This document shows, in pieces, positions 54,419 through 64,000 of a stretch of DNA of 64,000 nt. Numbering within the stretch: position 1 is the first letter of the stretch; the number at the start of each line of letters is the position of its first letter. Location of the stretch: assembly GCF_019249295.1 (NCBI RefSeq), contig NZ_JAESDH010000008.1, positions 1 through 64,000 on the forward strand, written 5' to 3'. A program made the translations under genes and the position numbers. The notes beneath the pieces are model-generated. The model was not told the DNA's origin, made no database searches, and worked only from the letters and a program-made list of their open reading frames with translations. The stretch is from Alteromonas antoniana (lineage in GTDB: Bacteria; Pseudomonadota; Gammaproteobacteria; Enterobacterales; Alteromonadaceae).

Positions 54419-56206
54419 TTACCCCAGTGCGATCAGCGGCTGACCGCTGGCAACAGCCTCGCCCTCTTTCGCCAGGACTTCAGAAACCGTTCCCGTGTAA
54501 GCACTGCGGATTTCAGTTTCCATTTTCATGGCCTCAAGGATCATCACAACATCCCCTTCTTCGACAGCGTCACCTGCCTGAACGAGGATCTTGAACACGT
54601 TGCCTGATAGCGGTGCATCAATATGCTGTGCGTCACCTGACGGCGCTGGCGCTGCATTTTCCTGAGAGTTGTCATTTGCAGGTTTAACGCTGGTAAGTGT
54701 GCCGGAGGCGGCAACCTCAACCTGATACACTTTCCCGTCAACTTTTACATCGTAGCTGCTATTTCCCTGCGCACTGGTATTCGCTTTTGCGGCGGAGGCC
54801 GGAGCCTCTTCCGGTTCGTTGCCAGGAGCTGGCTCAAACGCGTCCGGATTATTGCGGTTTTCAAGAAACTTCAGGCCGATTTGCGGGAACAACGCGTACG
54901 TGAGTACGTCATCAACCTGCTCGTCAGCCAGCGTGATAGATTTTTCCTGAGCCAGTTCTTTAAGTTCGTCTGTCAGCTTATCCATTTCCGGCGCAATATT
55001 GTCGGCAGGACGACAGGTGATGGGTGCTTCACCATCCAATATCCGCGCCTGTAACTCGTCATTCACCGGTGCCGCGGTGGCACCATATTCGCCTTTCAGC
55101 ACGCCGGCGGTTTCTTTGGTAATACTTTTATAACGCTCGCCAGTGAGGACATTCAGCACCGATTGTGTGCCCACTATTTGAGAGGTAGGTGTAACCAAAG
55201 GAATGAAGCCAAGATCTTCACGTACCCGAGGGATCTCTTTTAATACCTCATCAAACTTATCCTGTGCGTTTTGTTCTTTAAGCTGACTCTCCATATTGGT
55301 CAGCATGCCACCCGGGACCTGAGCCAGCAGGATACGCGCATCAACACCTTTCAGGCTGCCTTCAAACTTTGCGTACTTCTTGCGTACATCACGGAAATAG
55401 CTGGCAATCTCTTCAAGTTCAGGCAACGACAAACCGGTATCACGCTCTGTTCCCTCTACCATCGCTACCAACGTCTCGGTAGCAGAGTGACCATAGGTCA
55501 TGCTCATAGAAGAAATGGCGGTATCCAGCATATCAATACCAGCATCAATCGCTTTCTGGTAAGTGGCCGTGGATAAACCGGTGGTAGCATGACATTGCAT
55601 AGCGATAGGCACAGATACTGTGTCTTTTAATCCGTTGATTAATGCTTCGCAGTCATAAGGCTTGAGCAATCCGGCCATATCTTTTATGCAAATCGAGTGC
55701 ACGCCCATATCTTCCAGCTTTTTCGCCATTTCCAGCCAGAGAGAGAGATTATGGACGGGACTGACCGTGTAGGAAATTGTGCCTTGCGCGTGCGCGCCGC
55801 AATCAACTGCCGCTTTGACTGCAGTTTGCAGGTTGCGGACATCGTTCATTGCATCAAAGATGCGGAAAACGTCGACACCGTTCTCATGTGCGCGTTCAAC
55901 AAAACGTGTCACTACGTCGTCTGCGTAGTGGCGATATCCCAGCAGGTTCTGACCACGTAACAACATCTGCTGGCGTGTATTAGGCATGGCCGCCTTTAAT
56001 TTACGGATACGCTCCCAGGGATCTTCCCCAAGATACCGAATACAACTGTCAAAGGTCGCGCCGCCCCAGGACTCGACAGACCAGTAACCGACCTTATCCA
56101 GCTTTTCGGCAATCGGTAACATATCTTCAATGCGCATGCGGGTTGCCAGTAAGGACTGATGTGCATCGCGTAAAACCAGCTCAGTTAACGCCAGAGGCTT
56201 AGACAT
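54419..56206 (-). CDS. oadA: Oxaloacetate decarboxylase alpha subunit
   Basis: 595 residues from ATG 56206. Carboxyltransferase domain ([20 protein letters not shown], metal site [20 protein letters not shown]), PYC/OadA domain, a Pro/Ala-rich linker (about 490-520) and a C-terminal biotin carrier with [15 protein letters not shown] (biotinyl Lys). It moves CO2 from oxaloacetate to biotin. Confidence 0.94.
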   Translation of the reverse strand: MSKPLALTELVLRDAHQSLLATRMRIEDMLPIAEKLDKVGYWSVESWGGATFDSCIRYLGEDPWERIRKLKAAMPNTRQQMLLRGQNLLGYRHYADDVVTRFVERAHENGVDVFRIFDAMNDVRNLQTAVKAAVDCGAHAQGTISYTVSPVHNLSLWLEMAKKLEDMGVHSICIKDMAGLLKPYDCEALINGLKDTVSVPIAMQCHATTGLSTATYQKAIDAGIDMLDTAISSMSMTYGHSATETLVAMVEGTERDTGLSLPELEEIASYFRDVRKKYAKFEGSLKGVDARILLAQVPGGMLTNMESQLKEQNAQDKFDEVLKEIPRVREDLGFIPLVTPTSQIVGTQSVLNVLTGERYKSITKETAGVLKGEYGATAAPVNDELQARILDGEAPITCRPADNIAPEMDKLTDELKELAQEKSITLADEQVDDVLTYALFPQIGLKFLENRNNPDAFEPAPGNEPEEAPASAAKANTSAQGNSSYDVKVDGKVYQVEVAASGTLTSVKPANDNSQENAAPAPSGDAQHIDAPLSGNVFKILVQAGDAVEEGDVVMILEAMKMETEIRSAYTGTVSEVLAKEGEAVASGQPLIALG

Positions 56207-56228
56207 GGTAACTCCCAGTGTAAAATTG

Positions 56229-56501
56229 TTATTTATTCGATTGACGGTGCATGTGGACAGCGGCAGTAATTGCAGCAACAACACTGCTGTTTTCTTCTTT
56301 CGCTGTGGCAGGCATCGGTTTGGCAGGAGATCGTTTTACCGAGGGCTGCGTTTCTGGCTCTCCGGGGAACGCTTCACAAAATTTGGCTATTAACCAGACG
56401 CCCACAATTAGCAGGCTCAGAAACGCAAATACAAAGACCATCCCCACCAGCATCAGGGTGGCGGCTTCCATGAGTTGACTGCTGACGGATTCTGCTGCCA
56501 T
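56229..56501 (-). CDS. oadG: Oxaloacetate decarboxylase gamma subunit
   Basis: 90 residues. One N-terminal membrane helix ([20 protein letters not shown]), then a short soluble tail with [17 protein letters not shown]. OadG assembles the alpha and beta subunits and binds zinc. First gene of oadGAB. Confidence 0.88.
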   Translation of the reverse strand: MAAESVSSQLMEAATLMLVGMVFVFAFLSLLIVGVWLIAKFCEAFPGEPETQPSVKRSPAKPMPATAKEENSSVVAAITAAVHMHRQSNK

Positions 56502-56892
56502 GACGATTCTCTCATTTTAAAGGACGTAGATAAGTATCATGTCGGGTTATAAAAAACAACACGACCTTACGCTCACTTTTGAATAGTTAGTCAAACTTTT
56601 CCGTCAAAGAGGGCGTTTCTTGATATTTTATGCGATTTTTTTAAATATTATCGCAACGCGCATTCACCAAGGATATACGCTCTATAGTTACGAATGATTA
56701 CATAGTAAAGTTTAGTAGTGCCGCCATAACCTGCCACTTAAGGAGGTTGTCGGGTAGATGGCAGTATCAGGTGTGCAATAATGCGTTGCGAATGCCACTA
56801 CAATGCGTCAGAGGCATTAAGAAAGTGACTTGCACCGCTCGAACGACCCGAGCGCTGCGAGGGACTGGAAATCCAACATACGGAAATGAAAA
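56502..56892. other. Intergenic region upstream of oadG
   Basis: Nearly 400 bases without a credible gene. The left part, AT-rich, should hold the oadGAB promoter on the minus strand. The right end adjoins the tRNA terminator. No known regulatory motif could be named. Confidence 0.45.
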
Positions 56893-56913
56893 AGCCCACC
56901 GTAAAGGTGGGCT
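56893..56913 (-). terminator. Terminator of the tRNA-Ser/tRNA-Arg unit
   Basis: AGCCCACC-GTAAA-GGTGGGCT, followed on the minus strand by TTTTTCATTT. Nine bases past the last tRNA-Arg. Confidence 0.88.
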
Positions 56914-56921
56914 ATTCAATA

Positions 56922-56998
56922 TGGCGCGTGTGGAAGGATTCGAACCTCCGACCGCCTGGTTCGTAGCCAGGTACTCTATCCAGCTGAGCTACACACGC
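56922..56998 (-). tRNA. tRNA-Arg (ACG), copy 2
   Basis: Cloverleaf on the minus strand: acceptor GCGTGTG, anticodon loop CTACGAA (ACG; read ICG after editing), TpsiC GGTTCGAATCC, encoded CCA. Apparently identical to the copy at 57053. Confidence 0.97.
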
Positions 56999-57052
56999 GT
57001 AAACTGCTTACTTTTGTAGTTTAACACAAAAGGTGACACTTAGTTAAAGTAG

Positions 57053-57129
57053 TGGCGCGTGTGGAAGGATTCGAACCTCCGACCGCCTGGTTCGTAGCCA
57101 GGTACTCTATCCAGCTGAGCTACACACGC
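57053..57129 (-). tRNA. tRNA-Arg (ACG), copy 1
   Basis: Same cloverleaf as the copy at 56922: GCGTGTG acceptor, anticodon ACG, encoded CCA. Separated from it by 54 bases, a tandem duplication. Confidence 0.97.
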
Positions 57130-57164
57130 GCAAAACTTGTTGTTGACTGCCACCATCAACGAAT

Positions 57165-57257
<93 letters not shown>

Positions 57258-57383
57258 TTAAGTGGGGCTGCATTTTACGGATTCACTGAGGTTAGTCAAA
57301 CCTTTTTTCGTGAAAAAATACTGCCTGACGGCATTTTAAGCAATTTGTGCAAAAAAGCAGTAATTTGTTGGTTTTCTCATAAA

Positions 57384-57409
57384 AAAAGGCTGGTAAACAC
57401 CAGCCTTTT
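57384..57409 (-). terminator. Terminator after csrA
   Basis: AAAAGGCTGGT-AAAC-ACCAGCCTTTT, followed on the minus strand by TTTTATG-type sequence. Ends 9 bases beyond the csrA stop. Confidence 0.9.
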
Positions 57410-57417
57410 CTTTTGAC

Positions 57418-57615
57418 TTACTCTTTATCGGGACTGCCGGGCTGACCACCTTTCTCAGCCTGGATCCGCATATAAATTTCTTCCCGGTGCACCGATACTT
57501 CTTTAGGCGCATTTACACCAATTCGTACCTGATTCCCTTTAACACCCAAAACAGTAACGGTCACATCGTCACCAACCATCAGGGTCTCACCTACACGACG
57601 AGTCAAAATAAGCAT
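57418..57615 (-). CDS. csrA: Carbon storage regulator CsrA
   Basis: 65 residues: [20 protein letters not shown] at the start and [19 protein letters not shown] near the C-terminus, the RNA-binding strands with Leu4 and Arg44-type residues. It binds GGA motifs in mRNA leaders. Lies between alaS and tRNA-Ser, the common order. Confidence 0.97.
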   Translation of the reverse strand: MLILTRRVGETLMVGDDVTVTVLGVKGNQVRIGVNAPKEVSVHREEIYMRIQAEKGGQPGSPDKE

Positions 57616-57751
57616 TCGCTTGCTCCTGTTCCTTATTTACGAACAATCCTTTCAAAGTGTATTACGCCCCGGCACGACCCGGAGCACAATGTCAGTGATT
57701 CCGTGTTTTTGTGTCACTTCAAAAACTCACTGAAAAACAACATGAACTCGA

Positions 57752-60349
57752 TTATAGCTTATCTTCCAGCCAGCCGGTAACGGAGTCCAACGCAGCCTGC
57801 AGGTTTTCCGGCTTATCGCCGCCTGCCTGGGCCATATCCGGACGACCACCACCTTTACCGCCAACCTGCGCTGCCACAAAGTTAATCAGCTCTCCGGCCT
57901 TTACCTTACCAGTCAGAGATTTGGTCACGCCGGCTATCAGATTCACTTTGTTATCACTTGCAACACCTAGTACTACGATACCTTCGCCGATTCGGTTTTT
58001 AATATCGTCTACCATGCCACGTAATGATTTAGCTTCTACGCCTTCCAGTTTTGCCACCAAAACCGAAACGCCACTGATTTCCTGCTTACTGTTAAGCATA
58101 TCAGCACCTTGCTGACTTGCCAGTTTTTGCTTGGCAGCAGTGAGGGTTTTTTCCAGCTCTTTCGATTGCGACTGTAAAGAACTGATGCGTTCGATTAGCC
58201 CAAGACTGTCGGTTTTTAACATACCCGATGCCTGATTAATCAGTGTTTGCTGAGCCTGAACATACTCAATGGCTGCTTCGCCGGTAATCGCTTCAATTCG
58301 GCGCACACCGGAGGCAATACCGCCTTCACTGGTGATTTTAAACAGACCAATGTCACCCGTACGGTTAACGTGCGTACCACCGCACAACTCTACGGAGAAC
58401 GACCCCATGGTCACTACACGTACTTTTTCATCGTACTTTTCACCAAACAGTGCCATCGCGCCGGATGCCTTGGCTTCTTCCAGGTCCATTAGTTCTGTTT
58501 TCAGCGGATGATTGGCTCGGATTTCTTCATTCACGCGTCTCTCGATTTGCGTCAATTGCGATTCGGTTACCGACTCAAAATGAGAAAAATCAAACCGCAT
58601 ACGCTCAGCTTCAACCAATGAGCCTTTCTGAGAAACATGCTCGCCCAGAATTTCACGAAGCGCAGCATGCAATAAATGCGTGGCGCTGTGGTTCTTCTTA
58701 ATCGCTTCACGATTTGGCGTGTCGATTGCCGCCTCGACTTTGTCGCCCTTGGAAATAGTGCCTTTTACCGTACCGCGATGCGCAAATGCATTGCCCATTT
58801 TTTGCGTATCACTCACGATGAACTCACCGTTCGCCACGCGCAACACGCCTGTATCACCACTTTGGCCACCCGCCTCTGCATAAAATGGTGTTTTGTCCAA
58901 CACCACGACGCCTTCCTGACCGTCACTAAGCTGTTCGCAGAACGCGTTATCGGTGATGAGCTCGACCACGTTCGCTTCACCGTCCACATCGGTATAACCC
59001 GTAAACTCTGTTTGCTGGTCAACGTTTAGCTGCGAATTATAGTCGGCACCAAACTGACTGGCTTGCTGAGCACGCTTACGCTGCTCCTGCATGGCCGCTT
59101 CAAAGCCCGCTTCGTCGATTTTCATATCATGTTCACGGGCAACATCATTGGTTAAATCAACTGGGAAGCCGTAGGTATCATACAACTTGAAGACCACATC
59201 GCCCGGGATAGTGTCACCCTCAAGCGAGTCCAGCGTGTCGTTAAGCATGGCCATACCACGCGCCAGCGTTTTACTGAACTGCTCTTCTTCTACACGAAGT
59301 ACTTTTTCAACAACCGGTTGTTGCTCCACCAGCTCGGGATAGGCCGCGCCCATTTCCTTTGCCAGTGCGGCTACCAGCTTATAAAAGAAGATGCCATCCG
59401 CGCCCAGCTTGTAACCGTGGCGAACCGCACGACGAATAATGCGGCGCAGTACATAGCCACGACCTTCGTTGCCAGGCATCACCCCGTCACAAATCAAAAA
59501 GCTGCACGAGCGAATGTGATCGGCAATCACGCGCAATGATTTATTTTCCAGATCGTCAGTGCCAACAATTTTTGCGGCAGCCTGAATAAGGTTCTGGAAC
59601 AAATCAATTTCATAGTTGCTATGCACATCCTGCAGAATCGCAGAGATACGCTCAAGCCCCATTCCGGTATCGATAGATGGCTTAGGAAGAGGCTCCATGG
59701 TGCCGTCTGCCTGCTTATTGTATTGCATGAATACCAGGTTCCAGATTTCTATGAAACGATCACCATCTTCTTCGGGCGTTCCCGGAGGTCCACCCCAGAT
59801 ATGTTCACCGTGGTCATAAAAAATCTCAGAGCATGGGCCGCACGGGCCGGTATCGCCCATCGACCAGAAGTTGTCTGACGTGCTGATGCGAATAATCTTT
59901 TCTTTCGGTACACCGATATCGTTTTCCCAGATAGAAAACGCTTCATCGTCTTCGGTATACACGGTTACCAGCAACTTTTCTTTTGGTAGCTTCAGCTCTT
60001 CAGTCAGAAACGTCCAGGCGAACTGAATGGCTTCTTTTTTGAAATAATCCCCGAAGCTGAAGTTACCCAGCATTTCAAAAAAGGTGTGGTGGCGCGCCGT
60101 ATAACCCACGTTTTCCAGGTCGTTATGCTTACCGCCAGCACGCACACAGCGCTGTGCCGACACGGCTCGTGTATAGCTGCGCTTTTCTGTACCCAGGAAG
60201 CAGTCTTTGAACTGATTCATACCGGCATTGGTAAACAGAAGCGTTGGATCATCCGCTGGCACCAGAGACGAGCTCGACACGGTTTGATGACCATGACGTT
60301 TGAAATAATCAAAAAAGGTTTGGCGAAGGTCAGCTGTAGATAATGTCAT
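57752..60349 (-). CDS. alaS: Alanyl-tRNA synthetase
   Basis: 865 residues. Class II catalytic core ([34 protein letters not shown]), editing domain with the zinc motifs [13 protein letters not shown] and [16 protein letters not shown], and a C-terminal coiled coil and DHHA1 domain ending [15 protein letters not shown]. Normal length. Confidence 0.97.
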   Translation of the reverse strand: MTLSTADLRQTFFDYFKRHGHQTVSSSSLVPADDPTLLFTNAGMNQFKDCFLGTEKRSYTRAVSAQRCVRAGGKHNDLENVGYTARHHTFFEMLGNFSFGDYFKKEAIQFAWTFLTEELKLPKEKLLVTVYTEDDEAFSIWENDIGVPKEKIIRISTSDNFWSMGDTGPCGPCSEIFYDHGEHIWGGPPGTPEEDGDRFIEIWNLVFMQYNKQADGTMEPLPKPSIDTGMGLERISAILQDVHSNYEIDLFQNLIQAAAKIVGTDDLENKSLRVIADHIRSCSFLICDGVMPGNEGRGYVLRRIIRRAVRHGYKLGADGIFFYKLVAALAKEMGAAYPELVEQQPVVEKVLRVEEEQFSKTLARGMAMLNDTLDSLEGDTIPGDVVFKLYDTYGFPVDLTNDVAREHDMKIDEAGFEAAMQEQRKRAQQASQFGADYNSQLNVDQQTEFTGYTDVDGEANVVELITDNAFCEQLSDGQEGVVVLDKTPFYAEAGGQSGDTGVLRVANGEFIVSDTQKMGNAFAHRGTVKGTISKGDKVEAAIDTPNREAIKKNHSATHLLHAALREILGEHVSQKGSLVEAERMRFDFSHFESVTESQLTQIERRVNEEIRANHPLKTELMDLEEAKASGAMALFGEKYDEKVRVVTMGSFSVELCGGTHVNRTGDIGLFKITSEGGIASGVRRIEAITGEAAIEYVQAQQTLINQASGMLKTDSLGLIERISSLQSQSKELEKTLTAAKQKLASQQGADMLNSKQEISGVSVLVAKLEGVEAKSLRGMVDDIKNRIGEGIVVLGVASDNKVNLIAGVTKSLTGKVKAGELINFVAAQVGGKGGGRPDMAQAGGDKPENLQAALDSVTGWLEDKL

Positions 60350-60483
60350 TGAGATCCTAACTTCCTATTCTTAATAAACGAAATGTTGCTACGGCCAGTC
60401 ATCCTGAGGACGGCCGCACACGCGCCCTGGAGGGCGCAACAATATCACGGAAAGCGCAACTATGTTAAGCAATTGCGTGCATT

Positions 60484-60975
60484 TTACTCACCGTTAACCG
60501 CATAATTTATGTGGCTTTGAGAGAATCCCCGGTAACTGAGAAACTGCATCTGCTTCATCTTGTCTTTGTACTCCTGCGGATGCTGCCCCCCAAAGCGTTT
60601 TTCTTTCACCTGTCGGGCCAGCTCAAACCAGTCGGCATCCAGTTCGTTAAATACGCTGTCGAATAATGCCTCAGCGACACCATGCTGCTGCAAATCCGCT
60701 TTGATTTTCCGCGGCCCTGCCCCTTTAAGCATTAATGACCTTGCCCGTGCCTCAGCATAACGCGCATCGCTCTGTATGCCAGCCTCCCGGAACTCATCCA
60801 AAACCGGCAAGATAGCGGCCTCTTCCAACCCTTTTTGCGTAAGTTTACGTACGATCTCTTCCATACTGTGTTCTCGTCGTGCCAGCATGCGAGTAATCGA
60901 TGCAACAATGACTTTTCGGTCAGGCTCGGACATAGTGGGGTCAAGCGCATCAGCGGGGTCAATATTATCGTTCAT
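60484..60975 (-). CDS. recX: RecX regulator of RecA
   Basis: 163 residues with three-helix repeats: RMLARREHSMEEIVRKLTQK and DARYAEARARSLMLKGAGPR typical of RecX. It limits RecA filament growth. In most relatives recX follows recA directly; here the upstream neighbour is a divergent FemAB-like gene, and recA is not in the window. It precedes alaS on the same strand. Confidence 0.9.
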   Translation of the reverse strand: MNDNIDPADALDPTMSEPDRKVIVASITRMLARREHSMEEIVRKLTQKGLEEAAILPVLDEFREAGIQSDARYAEARARSLMLKGAGPRKIKADLQQHGVAEALFDSVFNELDADWFELARQVKEKRFGGQHPQEYKDKMKQMQFLSYRGFSQSHINYAVNGE

Positions 60976-61100
60976 ACACGAAACCTTTTAACGTGGTGTG
61001 ACGTAACGGTCTGATAGTCGTTTTACGCAATATCAACGCAGCCACATTCCGGTTGTTTACGTAGACAATAAATTAATTGGTTACCCAGATAGTAAACGAA

Positions 61101-62306
61101 ATGGGATTTCAGTTCAGGTTTATCAAGCACATAACAGATGTGGATGCAGGCAGGTGGGATAGGCTCTCTCAGCAAGGTGGGCCGTTCATCACACACGCCT
61201 TTTTGCACGCACTGGAAACCAGTGGCAGCGTAGGCCCTGACACGGGGTGGACACCGCATCATCTCGTTATTGAGAAAGACAATAATCTTGTCGCTGCGAT
61301 GCCCGGCTATCTGAAATCCGACAGCTACGGCGAATACGTGTTTGATCATGCCTGGGCGAATGCCTACTTTCAGCATGGACGCGACTATTATCCGAAATGG
61401 ATAAGCGCAGTGCCTTTCACTCCGGTTACCGGGCCCAGAATCTTATTTGATACTGACTGCGACAGAGAGGCATTGGAAAGTGCACTACTAGACGGCCTCG
61501 ATTCATTACAAGAGGCAGGCGTATCTTCCCTGCATGTGCTATTCCCTCACGCAAAACCAGATATGTTATCTCAGGCTGGCTATCTTTCACGCTACAGCGT
61601 GCAATTTCAATGGCATAACTATGAATACCAATCTTATGACGATTTTCTTGCCGCTTTAACGTCCCGCAAAAGAAAAGACATGAGGAAAGCGTACTCACAA
61701 TTGCCGCAACAGGGGGTGACTATAAGCCGTCTGACGGGTAATGCGATCACAGACGATGACAAAGCGTTCTTTTATCACTGCTACATGCAAACTTACCTGA
61801 AGCGAAGCGGCCATACTGGTTATCTCACTCACGCCTTTTTTTCAGAAATCTTTGATACGCTGCGAGACAATATTTTGCTGGTGATGGCGCGAAAAGATGA
61901 CCAGAGAGTAGCCAGCGCACTTTTCTTTTATGATGAAAGTGGACTGTATGGCCGTTACTGGGGAAGCATTGAAGACATCGATGGTCTGCACTTTCTGTGT
62001 TGCTACCTTGAGGGCATTCATTTCGCCATCGAGAAGTCACTGCCACTATTTAATCCCGGCACTCAGGGCGAGCACAAGATCCTGCGCGGTTTTGAACCTG
62101 TATTTTGCCGATCCTTTCACAAACTCTTCGCCCATGAATTTCATCTGGCTGTGGCAGATTATTTACACCGCGAAACGCCAGCAGTGACAGGCTATTTCAA
62201 TCAGGCGCGAGATGTTTTACCGTTTAATGCAAATTTTCAATCCAGGCTGAAGGCCACGTCTTTAGACACTACGGCCTTTACTATCGATAACAATAAGAGT
62301 AACTAA
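61101..62306 (+). CDS. FemAB/GNAT-like protein (PF04339 family)
   Basis: About 401 residues from ATG 61101; a TTG at 61077 is a possible longer start. Two GNAT-like halves: residues about 25-190 with GGPFITHAFLHALETSGSVG and HHLVIEKDNNLVAAMPGYLK, and about 190-380 with FNPGTQGEHKILRGFEPVFC. Matches the DUF482/FemAB-like group of predicted acyl- or aminoacyltransferases. Substrate unknown. Two bases after it comes the M13 peptidase start, so they are probably co-transcribed. Confidence 0.85.
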   Translation: MGFQFRFIKHITDVDAGRWDRLSQQGGPFITHAFLHALETSGSVGPDTGWTPHHLVIEKDNNLVAAMPGYLKSDSYGEYVFDHAWANAYFQHGRDYYPKWISAVPFTPVTGPRILFDTDCDREALESALLDGLDSLQEAGVSSLHVLFPHAKPDMLSQAGYLSRYSVQFQWHNYEYQSYDDFLAALTSRKRKDMRKAYSQLPQQGVTISRLTGNAITDDDKAFFYHCYMQTYLKRSGHTGYLTHAFFSEIFDTLRDNILLVMARKDDQRVASALFFYDESGLYGRYWGSIEDIDGLHFLCCYLEGIHFAIEKSLPLFNPGTQGEHKILRGFEPVFCRSFHKLFAHEFHLAVADYLHRETPAVTGYFNQARDVLPFNANFQSRLKATSLDTTAFTIDNNKSN

Positions 62307-62307
62307 A

Positions 62308-64000
62308 ATGAAAATGAAGTTTCTTGCTGCGGTGATTGCAGCATCATTGGGTGTAACGGGCTGTAGTCAGCCAGAGCAAACCTCAGAGCAAACAGATACC
62401 GCATCAGCGCAAAATGCGACATCGCAAGCTGATCAAGCCCCTGAACTGGGCACCTTCGGTGTTGACCTGTCAGCACGCGACGAATCGGTAAAACCGGGCG
62501 ATGATTTCTTCATGTATGCCAGTGGGAACTGGTATGAGAACTACGAGCTTCCCGCTGACAAAACACGCTACGGCGCGTTCAATGCGCTTGCTGATCGCAG
62601 TGAAGAGCAGGTGAAAACCATCATCGATGACATCATGGCCAAAGATGACCTGAACGCCGAAGAGCAGCTGGTGCATGATTTTTATCAGGCTTACATGGAT
62701 ACCGATGCTATTAATGAAAAAGGTATCTCTCCATTGTCGGATGTATTAAACACAATCGACAGCATCGAGAACCGTCAGGATTTAACCAAAGTCTTTGGTA
62801 ATGCGTGGCTGACCGGCGCTACCACACCGATCTGGGCCGGATTGTGGTACAACCGTCTGGATCCGAACGAATATCAGTTGAGTGTGGGAGTTGGCGGACT
62901 GGGTCTTCCTGATCGTGATTACTATCTGAGTGATGATGATCGCTTCGTGAAAATTCGTGAAGCCTACGTTACGCATATTGAAAACATGCTGACGCTGGCG
63001 AATGAAGAAAACCCAGCGGACAAAGCGCAACGTATCCTTGAACTGGAAACTGCCATTGCCAATGTGCAGTGGCCGCGTGAAAAGCGCCGCGATCGCGATC
63101 TGACTCTGAATCAGATTGACCGCAGCGAACTATCTGACACCTACCCTGGCTTTGACTGGGACACGTTCTTTGCCCAAAGCGGTCTGAAAGTACCGGCGCT
63201 GAATATTTCTCAGCCTGAGCCTGTTCGCGATGTTATCGATATCATTAACGACAAGTCGCTGGAAGACTGGCAGGCCTACCTGACATTCCATACGCTGACC
63301 AATAATGCCTCTCTGCTTTCAGAGGAAGTCTATCAGGAAAACTTTGATTTCTTTGGTCGTACACTGAGTGGACAGCAGGAACCTCGTCCACGCTGGAAAC
63401 GCGCGATCAGTGAAATGTCTGGCACCGAGTCACTGGGCTTTGCTATTGGTAAAATCTATGTAGACCAATACTTCCCGGAAAGCTCAAAAGAGCAGATGTC
63501 CGAGCTGGTAGAAAACCTGCGTAAAGCACTGGGTAAACGTATTGACAACCTTGAGTGGATGAGCGAGGAAACGAAGAAAAACGCTCACGAGAAACTGCAG
63601 GCTTTCCATCCGAAAATCGGCTACCCGGATGAGTGGCAGTCGTTCGACGGATTGGAGATCACCTCTGACAAGCTGGTACAGAATGTCCGTAATCTGCGTA
63701 AGTTCTTCCAGGAGCAAGATGTTGAGCGAGAGCTAAAACCCACTGACCGTGAACGCTGGGGCATGACGCCACAACGTGTAAACGCCTATTACAACAGCTC
63801 GTTCAACGAAATTGTGTTCCCGGCTGCTATTCTGCAACCGCCGTTCTTCGATCCGAACGCTGACCCCGCTGTTAACTACGGCGCCATTGGTGCGGTCATC
63901 GGGCACGAAATGGGCCATGGGTTTGATGATCAGGGTTCAAAATCTGATGCCATGGGTATCCAGCGCAACTGGTGGACTGACGAAGACCGTGCGGCATTTG
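62308..64000 (+). CDS. M13-family metallopeptidase (PepO/neprilysin-like), 3' end cut by window
   Basis: At least 564 residues, open at the window edge. A lipoprotein signal with lipobox LGVTGC (Cys about residue 19) puts it in the membrane or periplasm. Then a Ser/Gln/Thr linker and the peptidase M13 domain (PGDDFFMYASGNWYENYELP near the N-terminus). The zinc motif is VIGHEMGHGFDD near residue 535, preceded by NAYYNSSFNEIVFPAAI. The third zinc ligand (ExxxD) lies beyond the window. It cleaves peptides. Confidence 0.93.
   Translation, partial: MKMKFLAAVIAASLGVTGCSQPEQTSEQTDTASAQNATSQADQAPELGTFGVDLSARDESVKPGDDFFMYASGNWYENYELPADKTRYGAFNALADRSEEQVKTIIDDIMAKDDLNAEEQLVHDFYQAYMDTDAINEKGISPLSDVLNTIDSIENRQDLTKVFGNAWLTGATTPIWAGLWYNRLDPNEYQLSVGVGGLGLPDRDYYLSDDDRFVKIREAYVTHIENMLTLANEENPADKAQRILELETAIANVQWPREKRRDRDLTLNQIDRSELSDTYPGFDWDTFFAQSGLKVPALNISQPEPVRDVIDIINDKSLEDWQAYLTFHTLTNNASLLSEEVYQENFDFFGRTLSGQQEPRPRWKRAISEMSGTESLGFAIGKIYVDQYFPESSKEQMSELVENLRKALGKRIDNLEWMSEETKKNAHEKLQAFHPKIGYPDEWQSFDGLEITSDKLVQNVRNLRKFFQEQDVERELKPTDRERWGMTPQRVNAYYNSSFNEIVFPAAILQPPFFDPNADPAVNYGAIGAVIGHEMGHGFDDQGSKSDAMGIQRNWWTDEDRAAF

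Overview
The window looks like a chromosomal segment of a marine gammaproteobacterium of the Alteromonadales (Alteromonas-like). The evidence is the tyrR-phhA, pspABC/pspF and sapABCDF neighbourhood, a complete TonB2-type operon (DUF3450, TtpC, ExbB, ExbD, TonB, TPR), many TonB-dependent receptors, an oadGAB sodium-pump decarboxylase, and the order alaS-csrA-tRNA-Ser-tRNA-Arg. This assignment rests on gene content only.

Positions 1 to about 8490 are one end of an integrated element with the hallmarks of the SXT/R391 family of integrative and conjugative elements (ICEs). It has a 413-residue tyrosine integrase, a ParM-like partition gene and a small partner gene in one operon with it, a MobI-like gene on the opposite strand, a repeat-rich spacer where oriT is expected, and a umuC (rumB-like) gene. 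The right junction cuts prfC after codon 21 (the fragment at 8468-8551 is followed by rimI and holD), and prfC is the classical SXT/R391 attachment gene. The element has decayed: umuC has lost its N-terminus, and a Tn3-family transposase fragment and IS-like debris lie at the left edge. Between int and the junction sit an AlpA/Xis-like gene and an AT-rich cargo gene. That gene fuses a GHKL ATPase to a Shedu-like PD-(D/E)XK nuclease domain and is the best candidate here for an undescribed defence system.

From 8.5 kb on, the chromosome is ordinary. It holds rimI-holD, tRNA-Trp and a thiamine salvage operon (TPP riboswitch, TonB receptor, thiamine-binding protein, PnuT, kinase). These are followed by an AraC-HDOD fusion regulator, a thioesterase, tmcA and the TonB2 operon. 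Positions 24.5-33.8 kb hold an unusual cluster: two sulfotransferases, an aspartyl beta-hydroxylase-like protein, a TPR-2OG oxygenase-like protein, a methyltransferase and a large TonB-dependent receptor.

Positions 34.4-44.8 kb are an aromatic and branched amino-acid catabolic region: kynA, ldh/lrp, maiA-fahA-hmgA-hppD, tyrR and phhA, with TyrR-box-like sites at tyrR and phhA. The 4.5S SRP RNA gene lies at 36.0 kb. Positions 45.0-53.1 kb carry pspABC, the divergent pspF and sapABCDF, in which pspF and sapA are only 2 bases apart. Positions 53.3-64 kb carry oadGAB, tRNA-Ser and two tRNA-Arg genes, csrA, alaS, recX (without recA beside it), a FemAB-like protein and the start of an M13 peptidase cut by the window edge.
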